Positions 12,301-24,085 of a stretch of DNA of 64,000 bases are shown piece by piece; the stretch's first letter is position 1; every line of letters starts with the position of its first letter. A model generated the notes under the pieces. That model was not told where the DNA came from and did not search any database. It saw nothing but the letters and a program-made list of their open reading frames with translations. The translations under genes and the position numbers were made by a program. This stretch comes from Rhyacophila brunnea (Eukaryota > Arthropoda > Insecta > Trichoptera > Rhyacophilidae), in NCBI GenBank assembly GCA_022495005.1, contig JAGYXB010001324.1, positions 4,180,450-4,244,449 of the forward strand, read 5' to 3'.

Positions 12301-15300
12301 ATTTGTACATTCTAAAGAGTATTTTGGCGAATTTTAGGGGTATTTGAAAAGCACACTCAACCATTTTAGCGGATTTTGAAATTTACCCTAATTTTTGATC
12401 ATACGTATTGACGGTTTTTGGCGTTTTTTAAAGTTCAATCTTTGGCCAACAAAATTTTGGGTAGCAAAAATATCCAATGGGTGGCCAACCCGCGGCCCGC
12501 GGAGCAGTGAGAAAATAGAAATAATGTCAAATGCTGCCTTTTTTCAATTCTCCAACGCCAATCTCATCTTATGTCAGAAAGTTATATCACTGATGGCATT
12601 TTATTTTCGATATATAGTTAGCCACCTACATGATGTTGATAGTCGTCTACAAGGAAAAGATCAATTAATTAATAACGTGAATAATATTATTTCCGCATTC
12701 CAGAATAAACTTGGGCTTTGGAAACAACAGTTAAGGACAAAAATCTTCACTCACTTTCCTACATTGTTATTGCAACCAGACGTGATACAGGGGGCGGCGG
12801 ATAAACATGATTCGTTGATATCCGACTTGAACCTTGAATTCGAAAACCGATTTCAAGATTTTAAAAAGCACCTTGTGCTTTTTGCTGCATTTGCAACGCC
12901 ATTCTCCGTTGACATGAATTTATTACCGGGAAATTTACAAATGGAACATTGTGAAATGTGTTGCGATGAACAGTTAAAGGAGAAATTCCATCAGGTTGGT
13001 TTGGAAGAGTTTTACAAAACATATTTGGACAAGGAGAAATATCCTGCATTTTTAAAACATGCTCTAATGATGACTTCGCTATTTGGAAACACGTGTGAAC
13101 AGCTTTTTAGTCGGATAAAGCATATCAAATTCCGAGTGAGAACACGAATCACTGATGTGCATTTGGACAACTGTTTGCGTGTAGGAACAACCTCACTCGA
13201 AATCGATATTGATGCACTTAGTTCTGCCACACAAAATCAAACATCTCACTAAAATTTATTATTTTTATATTATTTTGTTTATTTTTTATTATTTAAAAAA
13301 AGTCTAATTTATTAAATATGTTTGATTCTCATTTTGGTTTTATTTTATTAGTGTAATGAATATATAATTCTTTTTTGTTTTGTATAATAAAAAAAATCGG
13401 TTGTGCGGCCCGGTAGGAAATCTCATTTTTAGAATCTGGTCCGGCTGCTGAAAAGGTTGGCCACCCATGATCTAAATACATATCTAACTCAAAAAATTTC
13501 AAAAACCGTTTTAGGGGCTTTTAAAACTAGGCGCTTCATTTATATATTCCAATTGAAAATATCCATAAATAATAAATTTATAAATAAACATTTTGACGTA
13601 TTTGTTATTTATTTTCTTATAACATGTCATTTCATCAAGAATTAACAGTGAAAAAAATGAATACTATACTATTTCATCATATATGGGCCTCTACAGGGTG
13701 GAGGTTTCTGTTAACAGATTTTTTTCAAATCTCACAAAAACCTGTTAATACAAACCTCTATTTCGTGGAGACCCATAGATCTTCTTAGGATCAGACAAGG
13801 TAAAAAGAAAATTTTAACAAGTGGAATTCTACACATAGAATTCCATAGCGGAAATAAGATATTTGTTTTATCACCGTATCTCCTCCAGACGCAAAAAAAC
13901 ACAAGATCATCATATTTTACACATGAATTTGGTATGCAGTAGATATAAAACTTATTTAGTATCGACTAGACATTTCTAAACTGTTGCAAGATCCGTTTTC
14001 AAGGGAAAAAACATTGCATTATCGTGTGAATGAATTACAGTAATAAATTGAGACTAAAAATAAGAGTACATATAAAGTGGAACTGCGATAAAGATGCATC
14101 ATTACCTCTCTGAGGCATAGATTACAGTAGTCATCCCTTATTTGGAAGTAGAGGCCGAGGATTCCAGCGAGGGGAGTAAAATCCGACTTATTCGAACTGA
14201 AGAGCTGCATCAGCCTTATCGCTAACATAAATAGTCCACCAGTCTCTGAAAGATTTACAATGTATAAAAAATTGCCATCATACATAATTATATTATAATA
14301 TGTAGATCAGTGGACCGGTATATAAGCCTGTGAAAAAAAATCAATTTTTTTTAATAGACTTAATTATACTAATTTCATTTTTAGAAATCCCGAAATCTCA
14401 GGATTAGTTTTTGTGAAAAATAATTCTTTTTATGAATTAAAAAAAAATATAACTAAACAGGGAGCTGATGTTTCTAAATTTTAAAAATAATTTTACAGTA
14501 GAACAATTAATGTAATTTTTTTCACATTCGATAAAATTTAGTAGACATAACTTTCATTGTAATAACAGGAGTGAAGTTTGAAGATTGTTATAAGATTGTC
14601 GGAAAAAAACTAAGCAGTAGTAACTTTATTCCTTCAGTATGTAGCAAATTATATCAAATTAATTTTTTGAAACACCTCAATGCGGTTGATTAAGAGTGTT
14701 AATGGTAGAAATAAATTGTGTATTTACTTTTCATCGTCATCTGCTTGTAATCTTCTTCGGATGGGCAGATAAAGTTGTCTCTCCAGTAGATCTCCATTCC
14801 TTGGCCTCGGTGAAGATCTAAAAGCTGTTCAGTGTAGACCGAAGTTGCCTGTAGACATCAATTTAAGATTTAATCAAACGCAACACCGTGGACGAGGTTA
14901 CTCATTTGACGGCGAAACAAAGTGATTATTATTTATCCCAATGGCAACACTGAAACCACGGAGCGAAGGTGGGGAAAGGCGGCGGAGAGGGGAATTCGAG
15001 ACAGACAATGCACTCTGTGATTTTCTTTTAGTCAAGACCGTCAGGGAGTACACTACATCTAACGAGCAAGCTTCAAATGCACACACTGCACAAATTTTAT
15101 TCTTGTATTATAACACTGTATACATATTTTCTTGTCTTGTAATATCTATTATGTATTTTAGAACACCCATTCGTATTGTAACATTCTCTGACTGTTTATA
15201 TCTCTTTTATAATAACTTAGTAGGTATGTGAATAAACCGATGGCTTTATAACAACATTCATAGATGTACTTATGATTAAAATACCAGAAACCAATTTTAA

Positions 15301-18300
15301 TTACTAATACCTCAGGATGTCCGAGTTCAAGTACCCTTTCCAAGGCTACGAATGTGACGTAGTTAGCGGAATTGATTGTGCTTGCAACCCCATAGATGGA
15401 GTGCGCCACAGGGATGCCGCGACGAAGAATAGAGTTGTCTTGGATATCGTCGATACTGTAAAACATTCAGTAATTTTTATAAAATTACATAAATCATATT
15501 CATTACGATTCTAAATCTCGACTTGATTAAATAGCCGTATACGTACAAAGATTAAATTTCCTTTAATAATGTATTTCCTTAAATAGTATAATGTACTTAA
15601 TATGACGAAATACTTTGAATAAACTGAAAATTATAAATAGAGAGAATAAATTATTGATTATTTATGAATGCTGAATTGTTAAGCGCCATAATTATAATTA
15701 TAATGTTGAAAATGAAGAATTTATAAGTTACATATAGTCGAACTCGGTTATTTATAGCGAGATTTTGGATGTAATGAGGAAACATTCGTTGACATTTTAG
15801 TTTATGATTTTCCCCATACATTTATTCACTGTTATAATGAGCAACTTATCGGACATACCGAGCTAAAATATGGTCAAAAATTTTCTTAAAATTGTTGATG
15901 TGTTGCTGTGTTGATCGTTTAAAATTTTTTTGACCCTTAGCAATAAAATCCGACCGGGTAGGATGCCGCCGGGATTGCATTACGTTTATGACACTAGTTA
16001 AGTGTCTAAGTACCTACCTAATTGGCATTTTCGCCGACAATTTTAAAAACGTATCTACGCATATGGTTGAAATAAGTAAAAAATCCATGGTTTGTGAAGT
16101 CAGTAGGTACAATAAACAACTTCTTTTGTAGTTTATGAATGCCATGCTTATTTAGGGGATTTTTACTATGGTCTTCAGAATTTTTATTTTCAACTTTTTG
16201 CGTTACGTAACCGCTCATTTAAAAATACCTTTTCTCTGATATAATGAGTAACGCTTATAATGAGCAAATTCATTCGGTCCTATCATCCTCGTAATAACCA
16301 AGTTCGACTGTATCTACGCTTGACCAATCCCTATAATCTGTAATAAAGTTATTCATTTCATCATGATGTACTGTATTTCCTCATATGAATAAAAATGATG
16401 TAATGATCACATAATATAGATCCAGTAGGTATTTCCTTTCATCATGGTGATTTTTATGACATTTTATAAATTAAGTCATTCATCAACACGCAAATTATGA
16501 TAATTATTATATTAATATAGTAAAGTTAATATAATGTGGAGGAATTGCATGAAATGTTATATATTTAATCATAAGCTTACCCTAAACTTACCAGAAATTA
16601 TAAATTTTCAATATTATTCCGGCACTATTTTAGTCGATTGCGAAATTTGCTACCTAATACAAAAATAGAACAGAAGCTACTTGAGTTTATTTTTCTTATA
16701 TCGGCAGATGTTTCATCTGACCAAAGCATAAATATTTAAATTATCATATTTTATGGGTATGTCTTAAAATAGAATGATTTTTTCATAGTACGAATATTTC
16801 TTTAGCTATATGGGGTGACTGGCATCTGGATGTCGGCAGGTGATAAGAGAGTAAAGATAATATGTTACAAATATGACATGAACTGGATGAGGGTCCACGT
16901 TTCAAAATTTCCAGTCACGCTCTCTTTCTCCTGTCACCATTAATTTTTAGGTTTTGTTTCATTAATGGTAAATATGAATTGAAATTACTAAAAATATTCG
17001 ATTTTTAAGTGAATAATTTAGTTAATGAGTCAATTTTATTAAAGGATGCATCAATATTTCTTAGGTATTTGAAGATATTGGCAAAAAAAAATTCTTAAAA
17101 GAATTATATTATTCAAAAATTCGGGTAGACATATTATAATAATGTAGACTGATCTATTTATAATGGGCTCATTTGTTTGCAACTTTATAATAGAATTTGT
17201 ATAATTTCATATTACATACAATGAAAATGAATAACAGAATACACCCGATCCTCTTTTTGCACAAAAGCACCTATTATTTTTTATTTACACTGATTTTTTT
17301 GCTTTAACACGGTTTAAATAAACTAAAAAGAATAAAAATACGTATGTATGTACATATTTATCAAAAAATTGCGATGTAATGGACTGCACTGGTGGATACA
17401 TATGTTGTCACCGGATGCTGCCCAGACATACATACATGACGCCACTAGTCAGTCACTTCGTGTTCAATAAGAGAGACGCGTTGCGTGCTTCGGCATCAGC
17501 GTCATTAAATATTTCCAGCAATGAGAGTGATTTTTCGCCAGCGAAAAACAGCAGTAAACGGGCACGTCTATTGTCAAGTAGCGACACTGAATGAACATAT
17601 TATTTATCTAAGCTAAATTTAATTTAAATCGAAAACTATGTATTTTTATGTATAAATAATAAATAAATTCGATTTATTTTTGAGTTCAAGAATTTCGTAT
17701 TTAGAGTTGATTTTAAGTAATGGAACCTATCTACAATTTTTGTATGGGCACCTTATCTTTTTTTACACGGTAGTCTTTGGTACGTATCCCCTGTGCAAAA
17801 AGAGGATCGGGCGTAATTCAAATAGGTCAATTCTCCTCTTATTTGTTTCCTTATTGCCAAGGATCGTGACTACGGTGAAAAGCAGTCGTCTTCTGAGCGA
17901 TTAAGACTCTCTACCCCTTACAGTCCTCTGTTTCTCTCGGGACGGATTGAAGGCTGCCCTGGTGAGCGCCTTCAATTGTTCGCTCCAGCGCACCTATGCC
18001 CTTCCTCTGCCCGCCTTCCCTGGAGGCTACTCATCACCGCTAGTCTCTCCAGATTAAATGATTTAATTTGAATACAATATTAACAACTTACAGTAAGCTG
18101 GCATTGTGCAGCATTTGAACAATATCGCCAACGGCACGTAATTTATCGGGAGAGATTTTCAACCAATAATCAAATGCCTTTGTCAACTTCGCTCGAATTT
18201 GCTTTCCGGGAACCTGCTGTATGTACGTAAAAGGCTGGATCAATTTCTGAAAGAGAAAAAAAGTATTAAATCAATGCTCAGGTGTGCAATCATGGGATCC

Positions 18301-21300
18301 CTCTGTATTTTTTTATCCTAGAATACCAGGATTGAAAATGGTTGAATATCGGCATTTTTATTATTTAACAACCAAATTGTTAAGCATTTTAAATGGTGAC
18401 AGATTATTATTATTTATATGTATAACTTCCTGTCATTAAAGATAAAATTTTAGGAAAACATAGCTAAAACACATTTTCAGATATACAACTGTTGAAAAGG
18501 CCTATTCGCAAACCTGTTTTCTAAAGGTATTTATGCATAGTCATAGTCGGGATAGGACCCTCAAATGACATATTATCGTCGTTGATTCTTCAATACCTGC
18601 TATACGCACATTTTGTCAGTTTTGAGTTATTTACATCGTTGGATAGGTTATTTTTTTCTCCACCCATCTGTATTAACTGCTATGTGATTGGAATTACCAA
18701 AATATTCTAAATAAATAAAAATGACAGCTGTCATCTGTCGGTGTTGAATTCAGTGATGGTAATATCTGCTATGTGATATAAGTGCACATAGCAGTAATTA
18801 ACTTAAGATCACCTTCATGACATCAATCACATGGCAGATATTACTAAATGAAATAACAGTTATGTGCAATTGAAACACACATTGATATGACTCATCACAC
18901 ATTTTAATGAGTCAAGTTAATACTTATCAGTCGCATGGCAGTAATTATCCATTGTAGGCACTACAAAAAAAGTATCAAGAATCTGATGCTCCAGGATCAT
19001 TAGATAATTTTACAGCTTCTGGCTCTAGAAGAAGAAGCTCCTTCAGATTTTTAATGAAGCTCTTCCATCGGATAACAGCGATGTTAGAGATCTTATTTTA
19101 ACTCCCGTAGATGTTCATAGAAATTTAAATGAATTCAGAAATTCTGATGCAGATACCGTTACATACATTACATTGCTGCCCCCTGACGACGGACTTACTC
19201 ATATTTTAAATGGAACATTCCGTTCGGGTGAACATGATATTATACACACACATAATGATCCATCTATGGTCGTCAATGAAAAATATAATGGAATCCAAGA
19301 ACGACATCTGTGTCTTCAGATATTATAGAACAAGCTGAATTGTTGGAACCTTCGGTTGAAACTCTTCGAAAAAACACTCTTTTAGGGAAAAGAGAGGAAG
19401 CATCTTCGAGAGGAGCTCAACGTATGTGTTATGTTGGTTATAACAGAATAAGTTCAAGCGGGAAAATTACACAAATGCGAAAAAAACTCTAGAAAAGTGG
19501 GAGATTGCTGTGTTCATACACCTCTATTTAAAAAATCTGACAAATCTTTTATGTGCGGGAAATTTTCTGATTATGTCAGAACAACCATTTGTAATAATTT
19601 TTGGTTGAATCTACCCTCTTGAAAGGAGAAAAAAGCATATATTATTGGACTTTCTGTTCCTAATACGATTACAAGAAGAAAGAAAAATAATGAAATAATT
19701 TTCAAAAAAATCAAAGGCAATAGCGTGCCTAAAAAAATGTATATCGAGGATATACCGATTTCTGCATATCAATATTGTCACCTTCAAGAGCTGAAAAACG
19801 TTATTGAAAAGGATCATCACTTATTCTATGACAATTTGCGGTTTAATTAATTAACATATTATCATAAAAAATATTATAAAAATCATTTTGATTGTCATAC
19901 GTATTTTCTTTAATTGATTCATTTTATTTTCTATAAACTTGATTATAAAATACTATGTATAATATTTTTTCATGGATGTCTTCATTTTTCTAAAATTGAT
20001 TATAAAAATTTGTTCACAAGATATACCTGTTATGTAATCAAAAAGATGGTGACAATATCTGTCATAATATGCTAATAAAGAGAATAATCAAGGTTTATTG
20101 TTTATTTCCTTCCTTTTTAATTATTTTTTATTATTCAATCAATGTAAAACTATTAATGTCATCAAATTGTATAGTCAACCGACTTCATACATATTTACCT
20201 ATTTTTTAAAACAGTTTTATTTTTCTCCTGAACAATTTGGTTTTGTACTCATAGCAGTTATTGTAGAATCAACGACGATATTGACTGTAGAACGGGAAAA
20301 GGACGTAACTCTCAGTTTTGTCAAAATAGGTTTTATTGGATAATAACGTTGTACAAGACTAAATATACGTTGTGTCCAAAGGATGTAAGCTGCAAATACC
20401 GATTTATTATCTAAACTTAGCTGGCATTTTTTTTTAAAGGAAGTGAAGTGGGAAAAACGACTTAACCGTCAATTTTGTCGGTTTTTCTTTAATTAACTCA
20501 ATAATTAATATCAGTTTAGGAATATAAAAACGAAATTATTAAGTATCATGCACTTCACAGTTATGTCTATTTTGTATTATAACTTTGACCGAAAATCATA
20601 ACAAAAGCGTTTGGTGCCTCATGTAAAAATTTGATTGTGTGAATTACTTCCTTTTTCCTTTCTAAAATCGATATACTTCTCACATTCAGCCATTAAGTCT
20701 TTCGAGGGCTCCAGCTGATGTTATGGTGAAGAAAACAGTTACGGTTAAGGTGACGAGCAAGCAAGATCAAAATAGTACTTCTGCATATAGATACTTTGTC
20801 TCTTTATAACCTTCTGTGACTTTATATAATAAGGTCACAGAAGTTAATTCCATATAACTGCGTTGTTTAATCAAATCCTTCACTCTAATAATATGTTACT
20901 ACACCGACATACTAGGTACCTACAATGCTTTTTTTTTTTTTTTCGTAGAGTTTAAATTTTTGAATAAAATACCATTTTTGTTTACAAACCAAACATAATA
21001 TAGGCCCCTATAGTGTGAAAATGACAGTAAAAAGCCTTTTACGAGAAATAATTGTTAGTCATGTGTCCAATCTTGTGGGATCTTGTTCAACTGAAAAAGT
21101 TTTATTGCAAGAATCCATCCCAAAGCAAAAATCATGATGCCATCCTAAATATCAACCATAAAAGCTAATCCGGCATCCCAAGTCATTGAGTATCATTTTT
21201 GTTAAATAGATTGTATATTATATAGAACCATACACCAGCGGAACCAACTCACAGTAGCCAGCTGTCCCGCTAGATTGGACCCAGCTTAGCGTCCTAACTA

Positions 21301-23360
21301 CGGTTCCATGACAAAACAGAACAGTGACAAAACAGAACAATGATAAATATAACTATGACCTTTCAGGAAAAATATAAATTTAAGGTACTGTTCGGTTATA
21401 CGGAATACAGCGGAAAACACATATTTGAAAATAGCCGATAAACTGGATTATATTGTTAGGTTAACCTAACCAATTACCTAACCTAACCTAAACTATTACC
21501 CAAATTAACAAATAATCCAGTATATCGGGTATTTTCAAAATGCGTTTTCCGCTGTATTCCGTTTGGTTTTGTACTCATAGCAGTTATTGTAGAATCAACG
21601 ACGATATTGACTGTAGAACGGGAAAAGGACGTAACTCTCAGTTTTGTCAAAATAGGTTTTATTGGATAATAACGTTGTACAAGACTAAATATACGTTGTG
21701 TCCAAAGGATGTAAGCTGCAAATACCGATTTATTATCTAAACTTAGCTGGCATTTTTTTTTAAAGGAAGTGAAGTGGGAAAAACGACTTAACCGTCAATT
21801 TTGTCGGTTTTTCTTTAATTAACTCAATAATTAATATCAGTTTAGGAATATAAAAACGAAATTATTAAGTATCATGCACTTCACAGTTATGTCTATTTTG
21901 TATTATAACTTTGACCGAAAATCATAACAAAAGCGTTTGGTGCCTCATGTAAAAATTTGATTGTGTGAATTACTTCCTTTTTCCTTTCTAAAATCGATAT
22001 ACTTCTCACATTCAGCCATTAAGTCTTTCGAGGGCTCCAGCTGATGTTATGGTGAAGAAAACAGTTACGGTTAAGGTGACGAGCAAGCAAGATCAAAATA
22101 GTACTTCTGCATATAGATACTTTGTCTCTTTATAACCTTCTGTGACTTTATATAATAAGGTCACAGAAGTTAATTCCATATAACTGCGTTGTTTAATCAA
22201 ATCCTTCACTCTAATAATATGTTACTACACCGACATACTAGGTACCTACAATGCTTTTTTTTTTTTTTCATAGAGTTTAAATTTTCGAATAAAATACCAT
22301 TTTTGTTTACAAACCAAACATAATATAGGCCCCTATAGTGTGAAAATGACAGTAAAAAGCCTTTTACGAGAAATAATTGTTAGTCATGTGTCCAATCTTG
22401 TGGGATCTTGTTCAACTGAAAAAGTTTTATTGCAAGAATCCATCCCAAAGCAAAAATCATGATGCCATCCTAAATATCAACCATAAAAGCTAATCCGGCA
22501 TCCCAAGTCATTGAGTATCATTTTTGTTAAATAGATTGTATATTATATAGAACCATACACCAGCGGAACCAACTCACAGTAGCCAGCTGTCCCGCTAGAT
22601 TGGACCCAGCTTAGCGTCCTAACTACGGTTCCATGACAAAACAGAACAATGATAAATATAACTATGACCTTTCAGGAAAAATATAAATTTAAGGTACTGT
22701 TCGGTTATACGGAATACAGCGGAAAACACATTTTGAAAATAGCCGATAAACTGGATTATTTGTTAGGTTAACCTAACCAAACCTAACCTAACCTAAACTA
22801 ACCCAAATTAACAAATAATCCAGTATATCGGGTATTTTCAAAATGCGTTTTCCGCTGTATTCCGTATAACCGAACAGTACCAAATTTAATATTGAAATTG
22901 TCCTATCTCTATTATGTTGATAGATTTATAATAGCACAGATTTTCAATATGCCATAATAAATCAAATTATATACCTAATTTCTGCATTCCAAATCGCTAG
23001 AAAGCCTCAAATTGTTTAAAAAAATATTAAACAATTAGATGACCTAGTCATCATCATTAATTGCGGTTAATAGGTTGATTGGATTTCATGGAATTGTTGG
23101 TAATTAAATCATAAAATTATGAGTAATTCATTGTTATGAGTGTTTTAATGCAATCTTATTTTTTCCTTGTACGTTTCGTGGTTTGTGAACATAATATTTA
23201 AAAAAAAATGACTTATGATGCAATAATTTATTATTAATTGTAATTTTGTTGGTAATCTTATTAATAACCTATTATAGTTTCAAATATAATATGATGCAAA
23301 ATGTCATACCTCGTCCTGGTCAATATCACCTGTTTTCGTAAATGGAATAGTAATCGACAT
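9317..23360 (-). CDS. GGPPS: Geranylgeranyl diphosphate synthase (8 exons, 316 aa)
   Basis: This enzyme condenses isopentenyl diphosphate with farnesyl (and shorter allylic) diphosphate to make geranylgeranyl diphosphate for protein prenylation. It is the insect quemao orthologue. Coding exons in transcript order: 23310-23360, 18092-18246, 15311-15455, 14728-14848, 14106-14245, 11586-11685, 10580-10707, 9317-9427. All introns are GT-AG, the phases agree, and they sum to 951 nt. Visible motifs: GKQIRAKL (residues 31-38), the first aspartate-rich motif DDIQD (71-75) followed by [30 protein letters not shown] (157-163), the second metal motif DDYCN (195-199), then [23 protein letters not shown] and GSFQYTR. 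The length fits the family (about 300 aa). The start ATG is followed by a short lineage-specific N-terminus ([17 protein letters not shown]). The coding sequence is intact, and introns 1, 2 and 5 to 7 hold transposon debris. The 5' UTR beyond 23360 was not resolved. Confidence 0.95.
9428..10579. repeat. Possible solo-LTR or LTR-retrotransposon relic in GGPPS intron 7
   Basis: Between the last two GGPPS exons lies a less AT-rich block (about 9600-10460). It contains a TATA-like TATAAAAAGATAAG followed by promoter-like sequence. The block ends near 10441 with TGGCGCCCAACGTG, which resembles a retroelement primer-binding site. No gag/pol frame is present. This is suggestive only, because the ends of the putative LTR were not matched to a second copy. 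Confidence 0.3.
10890..11420. repeat. LINE-derived fragments in GGPPS intron 6
   Basis: Two pieces match the repeat at 60480-60930. Around 10890-10985 (GAGCATATGGACACCACG, then CCAAGAATCCCTATCACAG) the match is in the same orientation as 60530-60590. Around 11163-11270 a frame starting ATGGCACCTTATAAAG, with CTGGGTGTGCGG and NDEIR, is inverted relative to the other locus. RRILGVR and RNDEIR-like words are typical of the C-terminal part of insect non-LTR reverse transcriptases. Heavily decayed. Confidence 0.45.
12477..13468 (+). mobile_element. Internally deleted hAT transposon (GTF2IRD2/FAM200-like)
   Basis: Perfect 14 bp terminal inverted repeats ATGGGTGGCCAACC (12477-12490) and GGTTGGCCACCCAT (13455-13468) bound a 992 bp element. 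The left end continues CGCGGCCCGCGG, as in hAT elements of the GGCCAACC/GCGGCCCG type. The element lies in GGPPS intron 5 on the opposite strand. No clean 8 bp duplication is left beside the ends. It holds the transposase C-terminal half described separately. Confidence 0.85.
12523..13252 (+). CDS. Partial hAT transposase, C-terminal half
   Basis: An open frame running from upstream of the element end (12395) through to 13252. The transposase-like part begins at about [18 protein letters not shown]. Recognisable family words are [36 protein letters not shown], the stretch of aromatic and leucine residues before the C-terminus, and a dimerisation motif [20 protein letters not shown]. This matches the C-terminal half of general transcription factor II-I repeat-like (GTF2IRD2) / FAM200 hAT proteins. 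The BED finger and the N-terminal catalytic half are missing, so it is about 240 aa against the usual 600 or so. The frame has stayed open, so the element is either young or was mobilised in trans as a deletion derivative. Confidence 0.75.
13680..13805. repeat. SINE-tail-like inverted repeat
   Basis: Contains TGGGCCTCTACAGGGTGGAG and, inverted, TTAATACAAACCTCTATTTC with CGTGGAGACCCATAGATC. The same words occur in the body of the SINE at 34524-34755 (TTAATACAAACCTCTACTCT) and near 26595-26625. It is interpreted as a fragment of the same SINE family folded back on itself. Confidence 0.45.
15735..16310. mobile_element. pogo/Tigger-like non-autonomous element, copy 1
   Basis: The ends are TAGTCGAACTCGGTTATTTA and its imperfect complement ATAACCAAGTTCGACTG, flanked by TA at 15733-15734 and 16311-16312. 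CAGTCGAAC.. ends with TA target sites are characteristic of the pogo/Tigger branch of Tc1/mariner. Interior words (CGACCGGGTAGGATGCCGCC, GACACTAGTTAAGTGTCTAA) recur inverted in the copy at 26160-26517. It has no transposase and lies in GGPPS intron 2. Confidence 0.75.
17244..17811 (+). mobile_element. TIR element with a short serine-rich ORF
   Basis: Perfect 20 bp inverted ends CCCGATCCTCTTTTTGCACA (17244-17263) and its complement (17792-17811) bound a 568 bp element in GGPPS intron 2. Inside, a plus-strand frame (17379-17594) ends in a low-complexity serine and acid rich tail ([20 protein letters not shown], then SDTE and stop), which looks like a real protein terminus. It is probably a deletion derivative that retains the last codons of a larger transposase. 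The superfamily was not determined and no TSD was recognised. Confidence 0.65.
18963..19850 (+). pseudogene. Decayed DUF7869-like ORF, N-terminal part
   Basis: A conceptual reading with frameshifts and stops gives a coherent protein. First comes an acidic N-terminus. A segment ending [19 protein letters not shown] follows. Then a cysteine and aromatic rich part reads [20 protein letters not shown] and NNFWLN, followed by one stop (TGA at 19619-19621). Last is an intact stretch ending [20 protein letters not shown] before TAA. The layout (G.Y.S..GK basic block, then C.....R..I...FW, then basic RRKK) recalls the abundant arthropod and cnidarian ORFs annotated with DUF7869, seen again at 37379-38661. 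I rely on memory of the family layout, not a search. Lies in GGPPS intron 1, antisense to the gene. Confidence 0.45.
20237..22865. repeat. 1.3 kb tandem duplication, two near-identical copies
   Basis: Copy A is 20237-21562 and copy B is 21563-22865. Both start TTGGTTTTGTACTCATAGCA and run collinearly with only a few differences. Examples are an extra ACAGAACAGTGACAAA-like unit in copy A near 21310, a short insertion in A's MITE, and single substitutions near 20945/22270. There is no obvious coding content. Each copy ends inside a palindromic MITE: copy A's MITE is cut off at the junction, while B's is complete. Lies in GGPPS intron 1. Confidence 0.9.
21384..21562. mobile_element. Palindromic MITE, truncated copy
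   Basis: Begins GGTACTGTTCGGTTATACGG and folds back through a CCTAACCTAACC core, but stops at GCTGTATTCCGT. The last 16-19 bp of the right arm are missing because the tandem-duplication junction falls there. It is otherwise like the full copy at 22693-22881. Confidence 0.8.
22693..22881. mobile_element. Palindromic MITE with intact 8 bp TSD
   Basis: 189 bp. The two arms are near-perfect complements starting GGTACTGTTCGGTTATACGG, around a core of TTAGGTTAACCTAACC repeats. It is flanked on both sides by AAATTTAA (22685-22692 and 22882-22889). The 8 bp duplication points to a hAT-like mover. A diverged third copy is at 27544-27722. Confidence 0.85.
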
Positions 23361-24085
23361 TGTGAAAAGTTTTCTCGCCAAACAACAAGGAATCAGATAA
23401 ACAACTAATGAAATGGTATTCTGAGATTCATAACATACTGGTATAATGAGCTTTTTTAATATTTCGCGTAAAATAAAGCAGCAAAATTAGCAAGACAGCC
23501 CAATCAGGACAATTATTGAAACCATAGACTAATATACAATAGTTTTGATGAATATCTTTAGAGAACTGTCAACAATCATAGACTATTAACTCAAAAAAGT
23601 ACTTTTGGGAAAGTCTGAAAACAGAAAAAATATATTAGTGCCAAAAATACACTTCAAATGATTTTAACTAAGATATTATTTTCCGATTAGTTATTGAGTT
23701 CCAAGACCCACTATTTATAGTTATAGGTAGGTAGGTAACTGATTTGAATTGCTAATAATTTCTTAATACCCAAACTTAATCCAATCTTTTTCAAAGACAT
23801 ACCTATTGTATGTCAAAATTCTAAAGACAAAGAGATTGAAGAGTCCAATCTCTTGAAAAACGAAATGGAAATTTATGTTAATTGCGTTTTTTTCAGCATG
23901 GGTGTATCGCCGGTTACTGGTCCCTCAATTAACTATTGAGAAAAGAATAATTTGATAAGTGGCAGCATCGAGTAGCAACTAGCAGTACTTCGATGACGTT
24001 TAGATCTGTCGTCATTTTGAAACATTAATATTTAAAATTTATTGGCTCAGTTAACTACTAAAAAGTAAATAATACACCAATATAA
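23361..24085. promoter_or_regulatory. Shared head-to-head upstream region of GGPPS and SRP19
   Basis: The GGPPS start codon (minus, 23360) and the SRP19 start codon (plus, 24086) face away from each other across 725 bp. Both transcripts must begin here, so it is a candidate bidirectional promoter of two housekeeping genes. No convincing TATA box, initiator or conserved binding site could be assigned by eye. Transcription starts are unknown, and a 5' UTR intron cannot be excluded. Confidence 0.5.

Noticed and set aside
20098..20343. 81-codon and 66-codon frames at 20098 and 21540 with the same C-terminal half
   Set aside because: The shared part is only the duplicated segment. The starts differ because the junction differs, and no coding signature is visible.
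21420..21500. Internal telomere tract (CCTAACC repeats)
   Set aside because: The repeats are the short core of a palindromic MITE present in three copies, not a telomere array.
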